From Macrostomum hystrix (lineage: Eukaryota; Platyhelminthes; Macrostomidae), in assembly GCA_950097015.1 (NCBI GenBank), contig CATNEN010000038.1:14998001-15062000 (forward strand): DNA of 64,000 bases, written 5' to 3'. This document shows, in pieces, positions 12,830 through 23,700 of the stretch. Positions within the stretch are counted from its first letter, which is position 1; each line of letters opens with the position of its first letter. The notes below the pieces were generated by a model that was given only the letters and a program-made list of their open reading frames with translations, was not told the origin of the DNA and made no database searches. A program made the translations under genes and the position numbers.

Positions 12830-15800
12830 TACGGAATATTGATGGGATCAATGGGGATTAGGATTCCGATATCTCAACGGAATATTGATGGGATCAATGG
12901 GGATTAGGATTCCGAGATCTCAACGGAATATTGATGGGATCAATGGGGATTAGGATTCCGAGATCTCAACGGAATATTGATGGGATCAATCGGGATTAGG
13001 ATTCCGATATCACAACCGAATATTGATGGGATCAATCGGGATTAGGATTCCGAGATCTCAACGGAATATTGATGGGATCAATCGGGATTAGGATTCCGAG
13101 ATCTCAACGGAATATTGATGGGATCAATCGGGATTAGGATTCCGATATCTCAACGGAATATTGATGGGATCAATCGGGATTAGGATTCCGAGATCTCAAC
13201 GGAATATTGATGGGATCAATCGGGATTAGGATTCCGAGATCTCAACGGAATATTGATGGGATCAATCGGGATTAGGATTCCGAGATCTCAACGGAATATT
13301 GATGGGATCAATCGGGATTAGGATTCCGAGATCTCAACGGAATATTGATGGGATCAATCGGGATTAGGATTCCGATATCTCAACCGAATATTGATGGGAT
13401 CAATGGGGATTAGGATTCCGATATCTCAACCGAATATTGATGGGATCAATGGGGATTAGGATTCCGATATCTCAACGGAATATTGATGGGATCAATCGGG
13501 ATTAGGATTCCGAGATCTCAACGGAATATTGATGGGATCAATGGGGATTAGGATTCCGAGATCTCAACGGAATATTGATGGGATCAAAGGGGATTAGGAT
13601 TCCGAGATCTCAACGGAATATTGATGGGATCAATGGGGATTAGGATTCCGAGATCTCAACGGAATATTGATGGGATAAATGGGGATTAGGATTCCGAGAT
13701 CTCAACCGAATATTGATGGGATAAATGGGGATTAGGATTCCGAGATCTCAACCGAATATTGATGGGATCAATGGGGATTAGGATTCCGAGATCTCAACGG
13801 AATATTGATGGGATCAATCGGGATTAGGATTCCGAGATCTCAACGGAATATTGATGGGATCAATGGGGATTAGGATTCCGAGATCTCAACGGAATATTGA
13901 TGGGATCAATGGGGATTAGGATTCCGAGATCTCAACGGAATATTGATGGGATCAATCGGGATTAGGATTCCGAGATCTCAACGGAATATTGATGGGATCA
14001 ATCGGGATTAGGATTCCGATATCTCAACGGAATATTGATGGGATCAATCGGGATTAGGATTCCGATATCTCAACCGAATATTGATGGGATCAATGGGGAT
14101 TAGTATTCCGAGATCTCAACTGAATATTGATGGGATCAATGGGGATTAGGATTCCGAGATCTCAACGGAATATTGATGGGATCAATGGGGATTAGGATTC
14201 CGAGATCTCAACGGAATATTGATGGGATCAATCGGGATTAGGATTCCGATATCTCAACGGAATATTGATGGGATCAATCGGGATTAGGATTCCGATATCT
14301 CAACGGAATATTGATGGGATCAATCGGGATTAGGATTCCGATATCTCAACCGAATATTGATGGGATCAATGGGGATTAGGATTCCGATATCTCAACGGAA
14401 TATTGATGGGATCAATGGGGATTAGGATTCCGAGATCTCAACGGAATATTGATGGGATCAATGGGGATTAGGATTCCGAGATCTCAACGGAATATTGATG
14501 GGATCAATCGGGATTAGGATTCCGAGATCTCAACGGAATATTGATGGGATCAATCGGGATTAGGATTCCGAGATCTCAACTGAATATTGATGGGATCAAT
14601 CGGGATTAGGATTCCGAGATCTCAACGGAATATTGATGGGATCAATGGGGATTAGGATTCCGAGATCTCAACGGAATATTGATGGGATCAATCGGGATTA
14701 GGATTCCGAGATCTCAACGGAATATTGATGGGATCAATCGGGATTAGGATTCCGAGATCTCAACTGAATATTGATGGGATCAATCGGGATTAGGATTCCG
14801 AGATCTCAACGGAATATTGATGGGATCAATCGGGATTAGGATTCCGAGATCTCAACGGAATATTGATGGGATCAATCGGGATTAGGATTCCGAGATCTCA
14901 ACGGAATATTGATGGGATCAATCGGGATTAGGATTCCGAGATCTCAACGGAATATTGATGGGATCAATCGGGATTAGGATTCCGAGATCTCAACGGAATA
15001 TTGATGGGATCAATCGGGATTAGGATTCCGATATCTCAACCGAATATTGATGGGATCAATGGGGATTAGGATTCCGAGATCTCAACGGAATATTGATGGG
15101 ATCAATGGGGATTAGGATTCCGATATCTCAACCGAATATTGATGGGATCAATGGGGATTAGGATTCCGATATCTCAACCGAATATTGATGGGATCAATGG
15201 GGATTAGGATTCCGAGATCTCAACGGAATATTGATGGGATCAATGGGGATTAGGATTCCGAGATCTCAACGGAATATTGATGGGATCAATCGGGATTAGG
15301 ATTCCGAGATCTCAACGGAATATTGATGGGATCAATGGGGATTAGGATTCCGAGATCTCAACCGAATATTGATGGGATCAATGGGGATTAGGATTCCGAG
15401 ATCTCAACGGAATATTGATGGGATCAAAGGGGATTAGGATTCCGAGATCTCAACGGAATATTGATGGGATCAATGGGGATTAGGATTCCGAGATCTCAAC
15501 GGAATATTGATGGGATCAATGGGGATTAGGATTCCGAGATCTCAACGGAATATTGATGGGATCAATGGGGATTAGGATTCCGAGATCTCAACGGAATATT
15601 GATGGGATCAATGGGGATTAGGATTCCGATATCTCAACGGAATATTGATGGGATCAATCGGGATTAGGATTCCGATATCTCAACCGAATATTGATGGGAT
15701 CAATGGGGATTAGGATTCCGAGATCTCAACGGAATATTGATGGGATCAATGGGGATTAGTATTCCGAGATCTCAACGGAATATTGATGGGATCAATCGGG

Positions 15801-16970
15801 ATTAGGATTCCGATATCTCAACCGAATATTGATGGGATCAATGGGGATTAGGATTCCGATATCTCAACCGAATATTGATGGGATCAATGGGGATTAGGAT
15901 TCCGAGATCTCAACGGAATATTGATGGGATCAATGGGGATTAGGATTCCGAGATCTCAACGGAATATTGATGGGATCAATCGGGATTAGGATTCCGAGAT
16001 CTCAACGGAATATTGATGGGATCAATGGGGATTAGGATTCCGAGATCTCAACCGAATATTGATGGGATCAATGGGGATTAGGATTCCGATATCTCAACGG
16101 AATATTGATGGGATCAATGGGGATTAGGATTCCGAGATCTCAACCGAATATTGATGGGATCAATGGGGATTAGTATTCCGAGATCTCAACCGAATATTGA
16201 TGGGATCAATCGGGATTAGGATTCCGAGATCTCAACGGAATATTGATGGGATCAATGGGGATTAGGATTCCGATATCTCAACGGAATATTGATGGGATCA
16301 ATCGGGATTAGGATTCCGAGATCTCAACGGAATATTGATGGGATCAATCGGGATTAGGATTCCGATATCTCAACGGAATATTGATGGGATCAATCGGGAT
16401 TAGGATTCCGATATCTCAACGGAATATTGATGGGATCAATCGGGATTAGGATTCCGATATCTCAACGGAATATTGATGGGATCAATCGGGATTAGGATTC
16501 CGATATCTCAACGGAATATTGATGGGATCAATCGGGATTAGGATTCCGATATCTCAACGGAATATTGATGGGATCAATCGGGATTAGGATTCCGATATCT
16601 CAACGGAATATTGATGGGATCAATGGGGATTAGGATTCCGAGATCTCAACGGAATATTGATGGGATCAATCGGGATTAGGATTCCGAGATCTCAACGGAA
16701 TATTGATGGGATCAATCGGGATTAGGATTCCGATATCTCAACGGAATATTGATGGGATCAATGGGGATTAGGATTCCGAGATCTCAACTGAATATTGATG
16801 GGATCAATGGGGATTAGGATTCCGAGATCTCAACCGAATATTGATGGGATCAATGGGGATTAGGATTCCGAGATCTCAACGGAATATTGATGGGATCAAT
16901 CGGGATTAGGATTCCGAGATCTCAACGGAATATTGATGGGATCAATGGGGATTAGGATTTCAGGATTTCA
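12830..16970. repeat. 46-bp minisatellite, about 90 copies
   Basis: The largest array in the window. The unit contains GGAATATTGATGGGATCAAT followed by GGGATTAGGATTCCGAGATC. Three positions vary: AATCGGG/AATGGGG, CGAGATC/CGATATC, and AACGG/AACCG/AACTG. The array keeps an exact 46-bp period for over 4 kb and then decays into diverged units to about 17100. Multi-unit segments are duplicated, for example about 290 bp at 15121 repeated at 15811, which is 15 units away. Confidence 0.98.
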
Positions 16971-17949
16971 ATGGGATTATGTTTGGATCAGTGGGAAGGA
17001 TTTAAAATTTTGATGGGAGAATTAGCATTAGGGTTAGGATTTAGGGATTGTAAAGAAAAAGTATTCATAGGATTAGGGATAGTAGGATTTTGACAGAAAC
17101 ATTTATTTTGTACTGGGATTACTGGCATATTTAAGGGATAGTTTAGTTTTTTTATTTTAACAGCATTCTTTACCGGTCACCGGCATATAGGCACACCTAT
17201 TGGCCTGGATTGGGGACTTGGGTCAGAGATCATCTCTATCACTTGTCAAAGCAGGACCTCAGTCAGTGTGAGTGTGGATTATTATTATTTTTAATTTTCT
17301 TCTATCTAAAAAGCTAACTATAAATGACAGGGGACGCAACTGCACACAAACACACACGCGCGCACACACATTGGGTGTAGAGTTCAGAGCGGAGCAAAAT
17401 ATGAACAGATAGAGGGAGAGAGACAGAGAGAGAGAGGCGACGACCCATTGTGGAAGGAACTCCTGCAGACTGTCAGGCGCCATAAACTATTCACTATAGT
17501 CTGCTGCTGCCGCTGCTGCTGCCGCTGCTGGGGGTTAGGACAGTTTGAGAGCTGTTTAGTAGCCTCCAATAGATTCTCAGCTCCCCCTATAGTCTCATCA
17601 TAGCGAGAAGCACAGCGACTGCAGTGTGTGTGTCATTTTCATTCAATTGGCGGCTTTGACCAGCTCAACTGCTGCACGCACTACTTTTTTACCAATCTAA
17701 ATTTTTTTTGGCCACTAGCTATACAGCTCTCACAATTTAAACAGTGAGCTCATGGTCGTGTCTGTATGAGTACCCCCAGCACTCGGCCATCTGAGCGCAT
17801 GGTGCTGACTCTATACTGGTTTTGTAGTATCATGTGGTGTGAAAAAAACACACACACATGGAGAATGAACAAAAAAAGAATGAAGACACTCGTGTATAGG
17901 GTGTGTCCAGTTATGCTATTGACAAAAAACACTTACACAACTAGTGTAG

Positions 17950-17984
<35 letters not shown>

Positions 17985-19407
17985 CTATGTATGTCTAAAG
18001 AGTGCTTCAACTGAGTTAACGCTAGTTGGGTAAGGTAGAAAGATTAATTGAAATGAAAACGAGATGAAACGAGATGCTGATCAATGAGTAGATTAGCGGG
18101 TTAGCTAACCAAAGATCAATGCAAACAAAATAGTTTTCAGCAATAATTCCGTTAAGCTGGGAAGTAGTTTGAGTGTCAATTGCTGCAGGAAATTCTAGTA
18201 GACCTGCCAAAGTAATCGTAGTTTCAAAGACAACAAATTAATGCTAAAGTTATTAACATGGAAACTATACTGAAATTTAAACTAAAAATAGACGACATTT
18301 TCTGAAACCTGAAGTCAATGACCCGAAGTATCTAGAGCCCGAAATTTTCCAAAAACTGCATTTTTAATACGAAAAAATCTGTTCATTTAAAAAATGAAAG
18401 CAGATCGCAATAGTTCAAGAAAACCTGATAGAACAAGAAGAATATTTGCTACAATTTCTGTCTTTTTGTAAACTAACACCTATAGCCGACAACTAGCGGA
18501 CTTGGCAGTTTTGCTGCTATTCTCAAATCTTCTCTTTACAAGCGACTTCAGAAAGAATCTGCCGACAGACAGGGAGGCTGGAAGGGAGAGATGGAGCTGG
18601 TGTATGTGGCATGAGATGACTGGTGGCTGCTTAGAGTGACTTAAAATAAAACAGGACTTAGCAAAGTCCTTTGGGAACACAAAGGCTTGACAAAGCATCG
18701 TTTACTTACAACTCAAGTAAGTAGTTTCGATCTAATTAATTATTAATGAAAAGCGATACCTCTCCTACATAGGTGTCGGCTGCATTTGAGTATTTGTTTT
18801 TACCTTGCTCAGCATAACAAAGGTGTTAAAAGAAGAAATTGCTGTAGCAAGTTAGAGAAACAACGAAAGCCAAATAAGAAGTGTAATAATCTAACATATT
18901 TAGCAGTTTTTAGGCAGAAAAAAAAGTATAAAATCTATTAGACATTATAATTTTTTTAATGAAATTTAGGATACCATTTTGTTTTACCGCATTGAAATTT
19001 TGGGATTTTAAAAGCTCAAAATTTCATAGAAACGATGTCTGCCCTTCGGGGAATCGGAATTTCTTAGAATATGAATTTCTAAGAATTGGGAGTTTTAAGA
19101 ATATATATGTTTTCTAGGAATAGAGATTTCGGATAACCGTGATTTTCGTAATTGAGATGTCAGCAAAAAATAGTTTTTATCTATCCAAGAAATGCAAAAA
19201 CTGTCCATATAACTTTTAGGATTTCAAAAATAAAACTTAGGATTGACAGTTTATCCAGAAAACGCATTCTATATTATATTATATTCGTGTGAACATTAAT
19301 AACAATAAAAAAGACAATTCAACGGGTGTGAAGCCACGGTGTCCAAATTAACAATACCCCCTAACAGCAGCAGCAGCAGCAGCAGCTGCAGTAGAAAATT
19401 GGGCTTC
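16971..19407. other. unassigned sequence with two triplet tracts
   Basis: Decayed 46-bp units reach about 17100. Then come CTG/CCG-type triplets at 17501-17534 and an (AGC)11 tract at 17951-17983; a (CAG)7 tract lies near 19365-19386. Short frames at 17259-18210 and 18480-18698 are open, but I cannot support any as a gene. Confidence 0.3.
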
Positions 19408-19415
19408 AAGTAGAG

Positions 19416-19718
19416 CAGGGGTAGGCAAACTTATTTGCTGGCGGGCCAAATAGAGAACCTAAAAGACGACAGCGGGCCGCATTGACTGTATAAATATGAG
19501 ATAGGGGAGAGATGAGACACGGGAGAGATGAGACACGAGAGAGATGAGACACGGGAGCGATGAGACACAGGAGAGATGAGACACGGGAGAGATGAGAAAC
19601 AGGAGAGATAAGACACGGGAGAGATTAGACACGAGAGAGATGAGACACGGGAGAGATTAGACACGGGAGAGATTCGAGGGCCGCATCTGGCCCGCGGGCC
19701 GGAGTTTGCCGACCCCTG
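19416..19718. mobile_element. 303-bp hAT-type MITE
   Basis: The left end CAGGGGTAGGCAAACT and the inverted right end AGTTTGCCGACCCCTG form terminal inverted repeats. They are bounded by a perfect 8-bp target duplication AAGTAGAG at 19408-19415 and 19719-19726. CAG ends and 8-bp duplications are characteristic of hAT transposons. There is no transposase; the interior is filled by a 16-bp minisatellite. Confidence 0.92.
19500..19672. repeat. 16-bp minisatellite inside the hAT MITE
   Basis: About 11 copies of GGGAGAGATGAGACAC with single-base variants, entirely inside the element ends at 19416 and 19718. Confidence 0.93.
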
Positions 19719-19904
19719 AAGTAGAGTCTATACAACATGTTGCAGCCTGTAGCAAAAATGCTTTAAATTGTTATTTGGAGGACAGCAATGCCTGACTAAC
19801 GGTCACGCACACATTCTGGTTTACTTATTTAGAGAAAAACCAGAGATAACTTGCTTTTTGTTCAGAACTGTTGTAAAAATATTTATTAAGTAGCTGAGTA
19901 CACC

Positions 19905-20200
19905 TGCCCCAATTGGGCCAGATGTGCAGCCAACAGCACAGCCGCAGCTATTGCGCGGCGCATTTTCTGAAAGCTGCGTGCGTACAGCTGTTCAGTCCAT
20001 GGACTGAACGGGGGGACGCCACACCAACCCTCAAAATTACCCCAGCTAATGGTAGCATTGATTTTACGACTGTGTGGACTGAAGCAAAGACCAGTTTTGT
20101 GCCTTTCTAAAAGACACAAATTGTTTCAGTGGAGTCAGGAATCGAACCACCGACCTTCAAGTCGTGAGTTCGACGCTCTTATCAACTAGACTAAAACCAC
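19905..20200 (-). mobile_element. tRNA-derived SINE, copy 1
   Basis: On the minus strand the element begins near 20200 with a tRNA-like head: an A-box-like TAGTCTAGTTGATAAGAG and a B-box GGTTCGATTCC, i.e. an internal RNA polymerase III promoter. By length alignment the anticodon position reads CAC, suggesting a tRNA-Val origin, but stem pairing is poor. The body contains the perfect 20-bp palindrome GTTCAGTCCATGGACTGAAC. The body is shared with the copy at 22380-22603. Confidence 0.8.
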
Positions 20201-20811
20201 TTTCTTTCCTTCACACAGGTGAGGGTTGAGGATTGTGTTGCCTTTCTTTCTAATAACCAAAGTGATTCATTAAAAAAGACACTCAATTGCCTAACGGCCT
20301 CCAACCTAGGCGACTGAATTTGAGAACAGAAATTGAACAGCTGCTGGCACAACTATGTGCTCACTTACATTAAAAGGCCAGATAGATAGATAGGGAGGAA
20401 GCACTTCACTTTCTGTGCATACTCAAATTTCTATGATTAAAATTCGTTTAAATTATGTTAAACAAGCCCAGTAACTCAACAACTCAACCCCGGAGTTAAA
20501 GTTGATCCCAGTCCTATTGGAGAGTCCCTTTTTTGTCTCAATGGAACACAACAGTCGGAAGTCTTTTCAACTTTCTCATTTTCTTTTTTTTCACAGAAAA
20601 AAAGAGACACCCTATGAAGCTAATTGGGGCATAGCAGCTGTATTTAAGTTTTAATAATTTCAATATCAAATTTTCTTTACTTTTTTAGCAAGTATAATTC
20701 AAGATTATTTAAGGCTGCGTTGAAATAGTTGAAAATTTTGAAATTTATTGAAAGCAAGAAAGTTTCCAATATGCAAACAGACATACAGGGGGGTAGACGA
20801 TTGCAACACAA
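20201..20811. other. unassigned sequence
   Basis: Non-repetitive DNA between the SINE and the 21-bp array. Nothing recognised. Confidence 0.3.
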
Positions 20812-21655
20812 TCAAGGAATGGGAGATTCAGGTAAAGGAATGGGAGATTGGGGTAGAGGAGTGGGAGATTGGGGTAGAGGAATGGGAGATTGGGGTAGAG
20901 GAGTGGGAGACTGGGGTAGAGGAATGGGAGATTGGGGTAGAGGAGTGGGAGATTGGGGTAGAGGAATGGGAGATTGGGGTAGAGGAGTGGGAGACTGGGG
21001 TAGAGGAATGGGAGATTGGGGTAGAGGAGTGGGAGATTGGGGTAGAGGAATGGGAGATTGGGGTAGAGGAGTGGGAGATTAGGGTAGAGGAATGGGAGAT
21101 TGGGGTAGAGGAGTGGGAGACTGGGTAGAGGAGTGGGAGATTGGGGTAGAGGAGTGGGAGACTGGGTAAAGGAATGGGAGATTGGGGTAGAGGAATGGGA
21201 GATTGGGGTAGAGGAGTGGGAGACTGGGTAAAGGAATGGGAGATTGGGGTAGAGGAGTGGGAGATTGGGGTAGAGGAATGGGAGATTGGGGTAGAGGAGT
21301 GGGAGACTGGGGTAGAGGAATGGGAGATTGGGGTAGAGGAGTGGGAGATTGGGGTAGAGGAATGGGAGATTGGGGTAGAGGAGTGGGAGATTAGGGTAGA
21401 GGAATGGGAGATTGGGGTAGAGGAGTGGGAGACTGGGTAGAGGAGTGGGAGATTGGGGTAGAGGAATGGGAGATTGGGGTAGAGGAATGAGAGATTGGGG
21501 TAGAGGAGTGGGAGATTGGGGTAGAGGAATGGGAGATTGGGGTAGATGAATGGGAGATTGAGTTAGAGGAATGGGAGATGGGTAGAGGAATGGGAGATTG
21601 GGGTAGAGGAATGGGAGATTGAGTTAGAGGAATGGGAGATTGGGGCATAGGAATG
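20812..21655. repeat. 21-bp minisatellite, about 40 copies
   Basis: Unit GGGAGATTGGGGTAGAGGAA plus T, with GAATG/GAGTG alternation. The block at about 20861-21130 recurs at about 21253-21440 in the same variant order, including a rare AGATTAGGG unit followed by a shortened GACTGGGTAGAGG unit. The open frames here are artefacts. Confidence 0.97.
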
Positions 21656-21920
21656 GGGAATTGATCTAAAGTGTCTATAATTGCTTATGTCAACCAGGTG
21701 GTAACAGTTTTAAGGAAAAGGTGAGCAGACAAGAAAGCGATACAATAATCTATATTTTCACGGGTCATTATTTCTTGCTACAAATTGGTCAGCAACCAAG
21801 TTAAGTTGGAAAAACCTATGAATTTAAAAGGGAAGTTTACAGCCCCTTCCTAGTCATAATGCAATCCGGCTAGCAACAGTGTCAATTCTGTTTCAACTGC
21901 TCATAATTCGCACTCAAAAC
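21656..21920. other. unassigned sequence
   Basis: Short non-repetitive stretch between the 21-bp array and a putative exon; nothing recognised. Confidence 0.3.
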
Positions 21921-22031
21921 CTGGAGTCGTAAATTGAGTCGCGCAGCCGCCAGATCGGTGGAAGGCGGGAGGTTGTAAAAATCGACCAAGGGTAAGGTGT
22001 CGAAGACCAACACTGTGGTTGCATAGCGGAG
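21921..22031 (-). CDS. putative internal coding exon of unknown gene
   Basis: On the minus strand a T-rich tract ending TTTTTTTAG precedes 111 open bases (37 codons) that end CTCCAG|GTTTTG. Both boundaries are in phase 0 and the frame contains hydrophobic and charged residues in ordinary protein proportions (for example VLVFDTLPLVDFYNLPP). The DNA is GC-richer than its flanks. It lies downstream of the GNPAT exons on the same strand, so it could belong to that gene or to another; I could not align it to GNPAT from memory. Confidence 0.33.
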
Positions 22032-22379
22032 CTAAAAAAATTACAAAGCAAAAACACAAGACTCCGAGAACCAGCAAGCAATATTTCTATTTCTAACAAG
22101 TTTGCGTGAGACATTGTCCTAACCAGTGACTACATCTTCTGGAGGCGGCAACAAGTCTAACAGCTCGTAACTCACGGATTTTACCTGAACTTATGACGCA
22201 GTATGGCATAGCATAGCAACCAGACACCAACTTTTTGTATTGTAAAAATTATTGCGAAAAAATATTGAAAAGAGGAAATAAAAAGAAACTTTGTTTCCTT
22301 CGTAAGAGATTAATTCTGCTGCTTCTGCAGCTAAACTGAATTAAATAATTATAATAATTATGGAGCAATTAGAAGTAGA

Positions 22380-22603
22380 ACAGCCGCAGCAATGGCTGTT
22401 CAGTCCATGGACTGGGGGACGCCACACCCACCCTCAATTAACCCAGCTATTCCGGGTAACAATTTAACACCTGTGTGGACTGAAGCAAAGCAGAGTTTTA
22501 AGTGTCTTACTAAAGGATAAAGAGTGTTCCAATAGAGTCGGGAATCGAACCCTCGACCTTCAAGTCGTGAGTCCGACGCTCTAACCACTAGGCCTACAAC
22601 CCT
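22380..22603 (-). mobile_element. tRNA-derived SINE, copy 2
   Basis: Same family as copy 1. The minus-strand head has GCCTAGTGGTTAGAGC (A box) and GGGTTCGATTCCC (B box with a better paired T stem). The body carries GCTGTTCAGTCCATGGACTG and GTGTGGACTGAAGCAAAG, also present in copy 1. A 68-codon frame across it is a familiar by-product of such SINEs and not a gene. Confidence 0.82.
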
Positions 22604-22849
22604 CAAACCACCGAACTTTAGGATGCAATCTTAAAGGCATCCTAGTTAATCTAACATTTTCAACGTTTTCTACCAAATTAAAATATCATGCACAACCACA
22701 AATAATTGCAGCTCATAAATGAATAATACTACTAGTCTATCAGTAGTCACTCTAGGAATCAGCAGATTTATTTTGATTGATAAAAATCAATTACAACGAA
22801 AGTTTATGAGTTAAAAAGATTGAAGGTCATTCAAAGTCATGTGACACCA
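22604..22849. other. short unassigned stretch
   Basis: AT-rich sequence between the SINE and the 36-bp array; nothing recognised. Confidence 0.3.
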
Positions 22850-23635
22850 TTCAAGTAGGTCATACAATTTCCCAAACATTGGTCATACAAGTAGGTTATA
22901 CAATGTCCCAAACATTGGTCATTCAAGTAGGTCATACAATGTCCTAAACATTGGTCATTCAAGTAGGTCATACAATGTCCTAAACATTTGACATACAAGT
23001 AGGTCATACAATGTCCTAAACACTGGTCATTCAAGTAGGTCATATAATTTCCGAAACATTGGTCATTCAAGTAGGTCATACAATTTCCGAAACATTGGTC
23101 ATTCAAGTAGGTTATACAATGTCCTAAACATTGGTCATTCAAGTAGGTCATACAATGTCCTAAACATTGGTCATTCAAGTAGGTCATACAATGTCCTAAA
23201 CATTTGACATACAAGTAGGTCATACAATGTCCTAAACACTGGTCATTCAAGTAGGTCATATAATTTCCGAAACATTGGTCATTCAAGTAGGTCATACAAT
23301 TTCCGAAACATTGGTCATTCAAGTAGGTTATACAATGTCCTAAACATTGGTCATTCAAGTAGGTCATACAATGTCCTAAACATTGGTCATTCAAGTAGGT
23401 CATACAATGTCCTAAACATTTGACATACAAGTAGGTCATACAATGTCCTAAACATTGGTCATTCAAGTAGGTCATATAATTTCCGAAACATTGGTCATTC
23501 AAGTAGGTCATACAATTTCCGAAACATTGGTTATTTAAGTAGGTCATACAATGTCCTAAACATTGGTCATTCAAGTAGGTCATACAATGTCCTAAACATT
23601 TGACATACAAGTAGGTCCTACAATGTCCCAAATAT
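22850..23635. repeat. 36-bp minisatellite with 216-bp higher-order period
   Basis: The unit includes TTCAAGTAGGTCATACAATG and TCCTAAACATTGGTCA. Variant units recur in the same order: the CATTTGACATAC variant occurs at 22985, 23201, 23417 and 23597, spaced 216, 216 and 180 bp (six, six and five units). The array lies in the intron after GNPAT exon 3, 66 bp from its splice donor. A 264-codon minus frame is a repeat artefact. Confidence 0.97.
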
Positions 23636-23700
23636 GTGACACAAGTAGTCCAAGAAAGGTCACTCGCACACCTTCAGAGAGAAAGAGAGAGAGAACTCAC

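Noticed and set aside
17000-17050. TTAGGG-like motifs suggesting interstitial telomere sequence
   Set aside because: They are a few chance TTAGGG/GGATTAGG matches in decayed 46-bp units, not tandem telomere repeats.
18480-18698. Possible + strand exon with LADLAVLLLFSNLLFTSDF, faintly HID1-like, or a 72-codon minus frame
   Set aside because: Three frames on two strands are open, splice signals are weak and no neighbouring exons were found.
20120-20200. Functional tRNA genes at 20.1, 22.5 and 37.5 kb
   Set aside because: A and B boxes are present but acceptor and anticodon stems do not pair, and two loci share a long non-tRNA body, which fits SINEs.
22837-23631. 264-codon Cys/His-rich minus frame with regular spacing, looking like a zinc-finger array
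   Set aside because: It is a 36-bp minisatellite read in frame; the Cys/His spacing matches no zinc-finger class and it lies in an intron.
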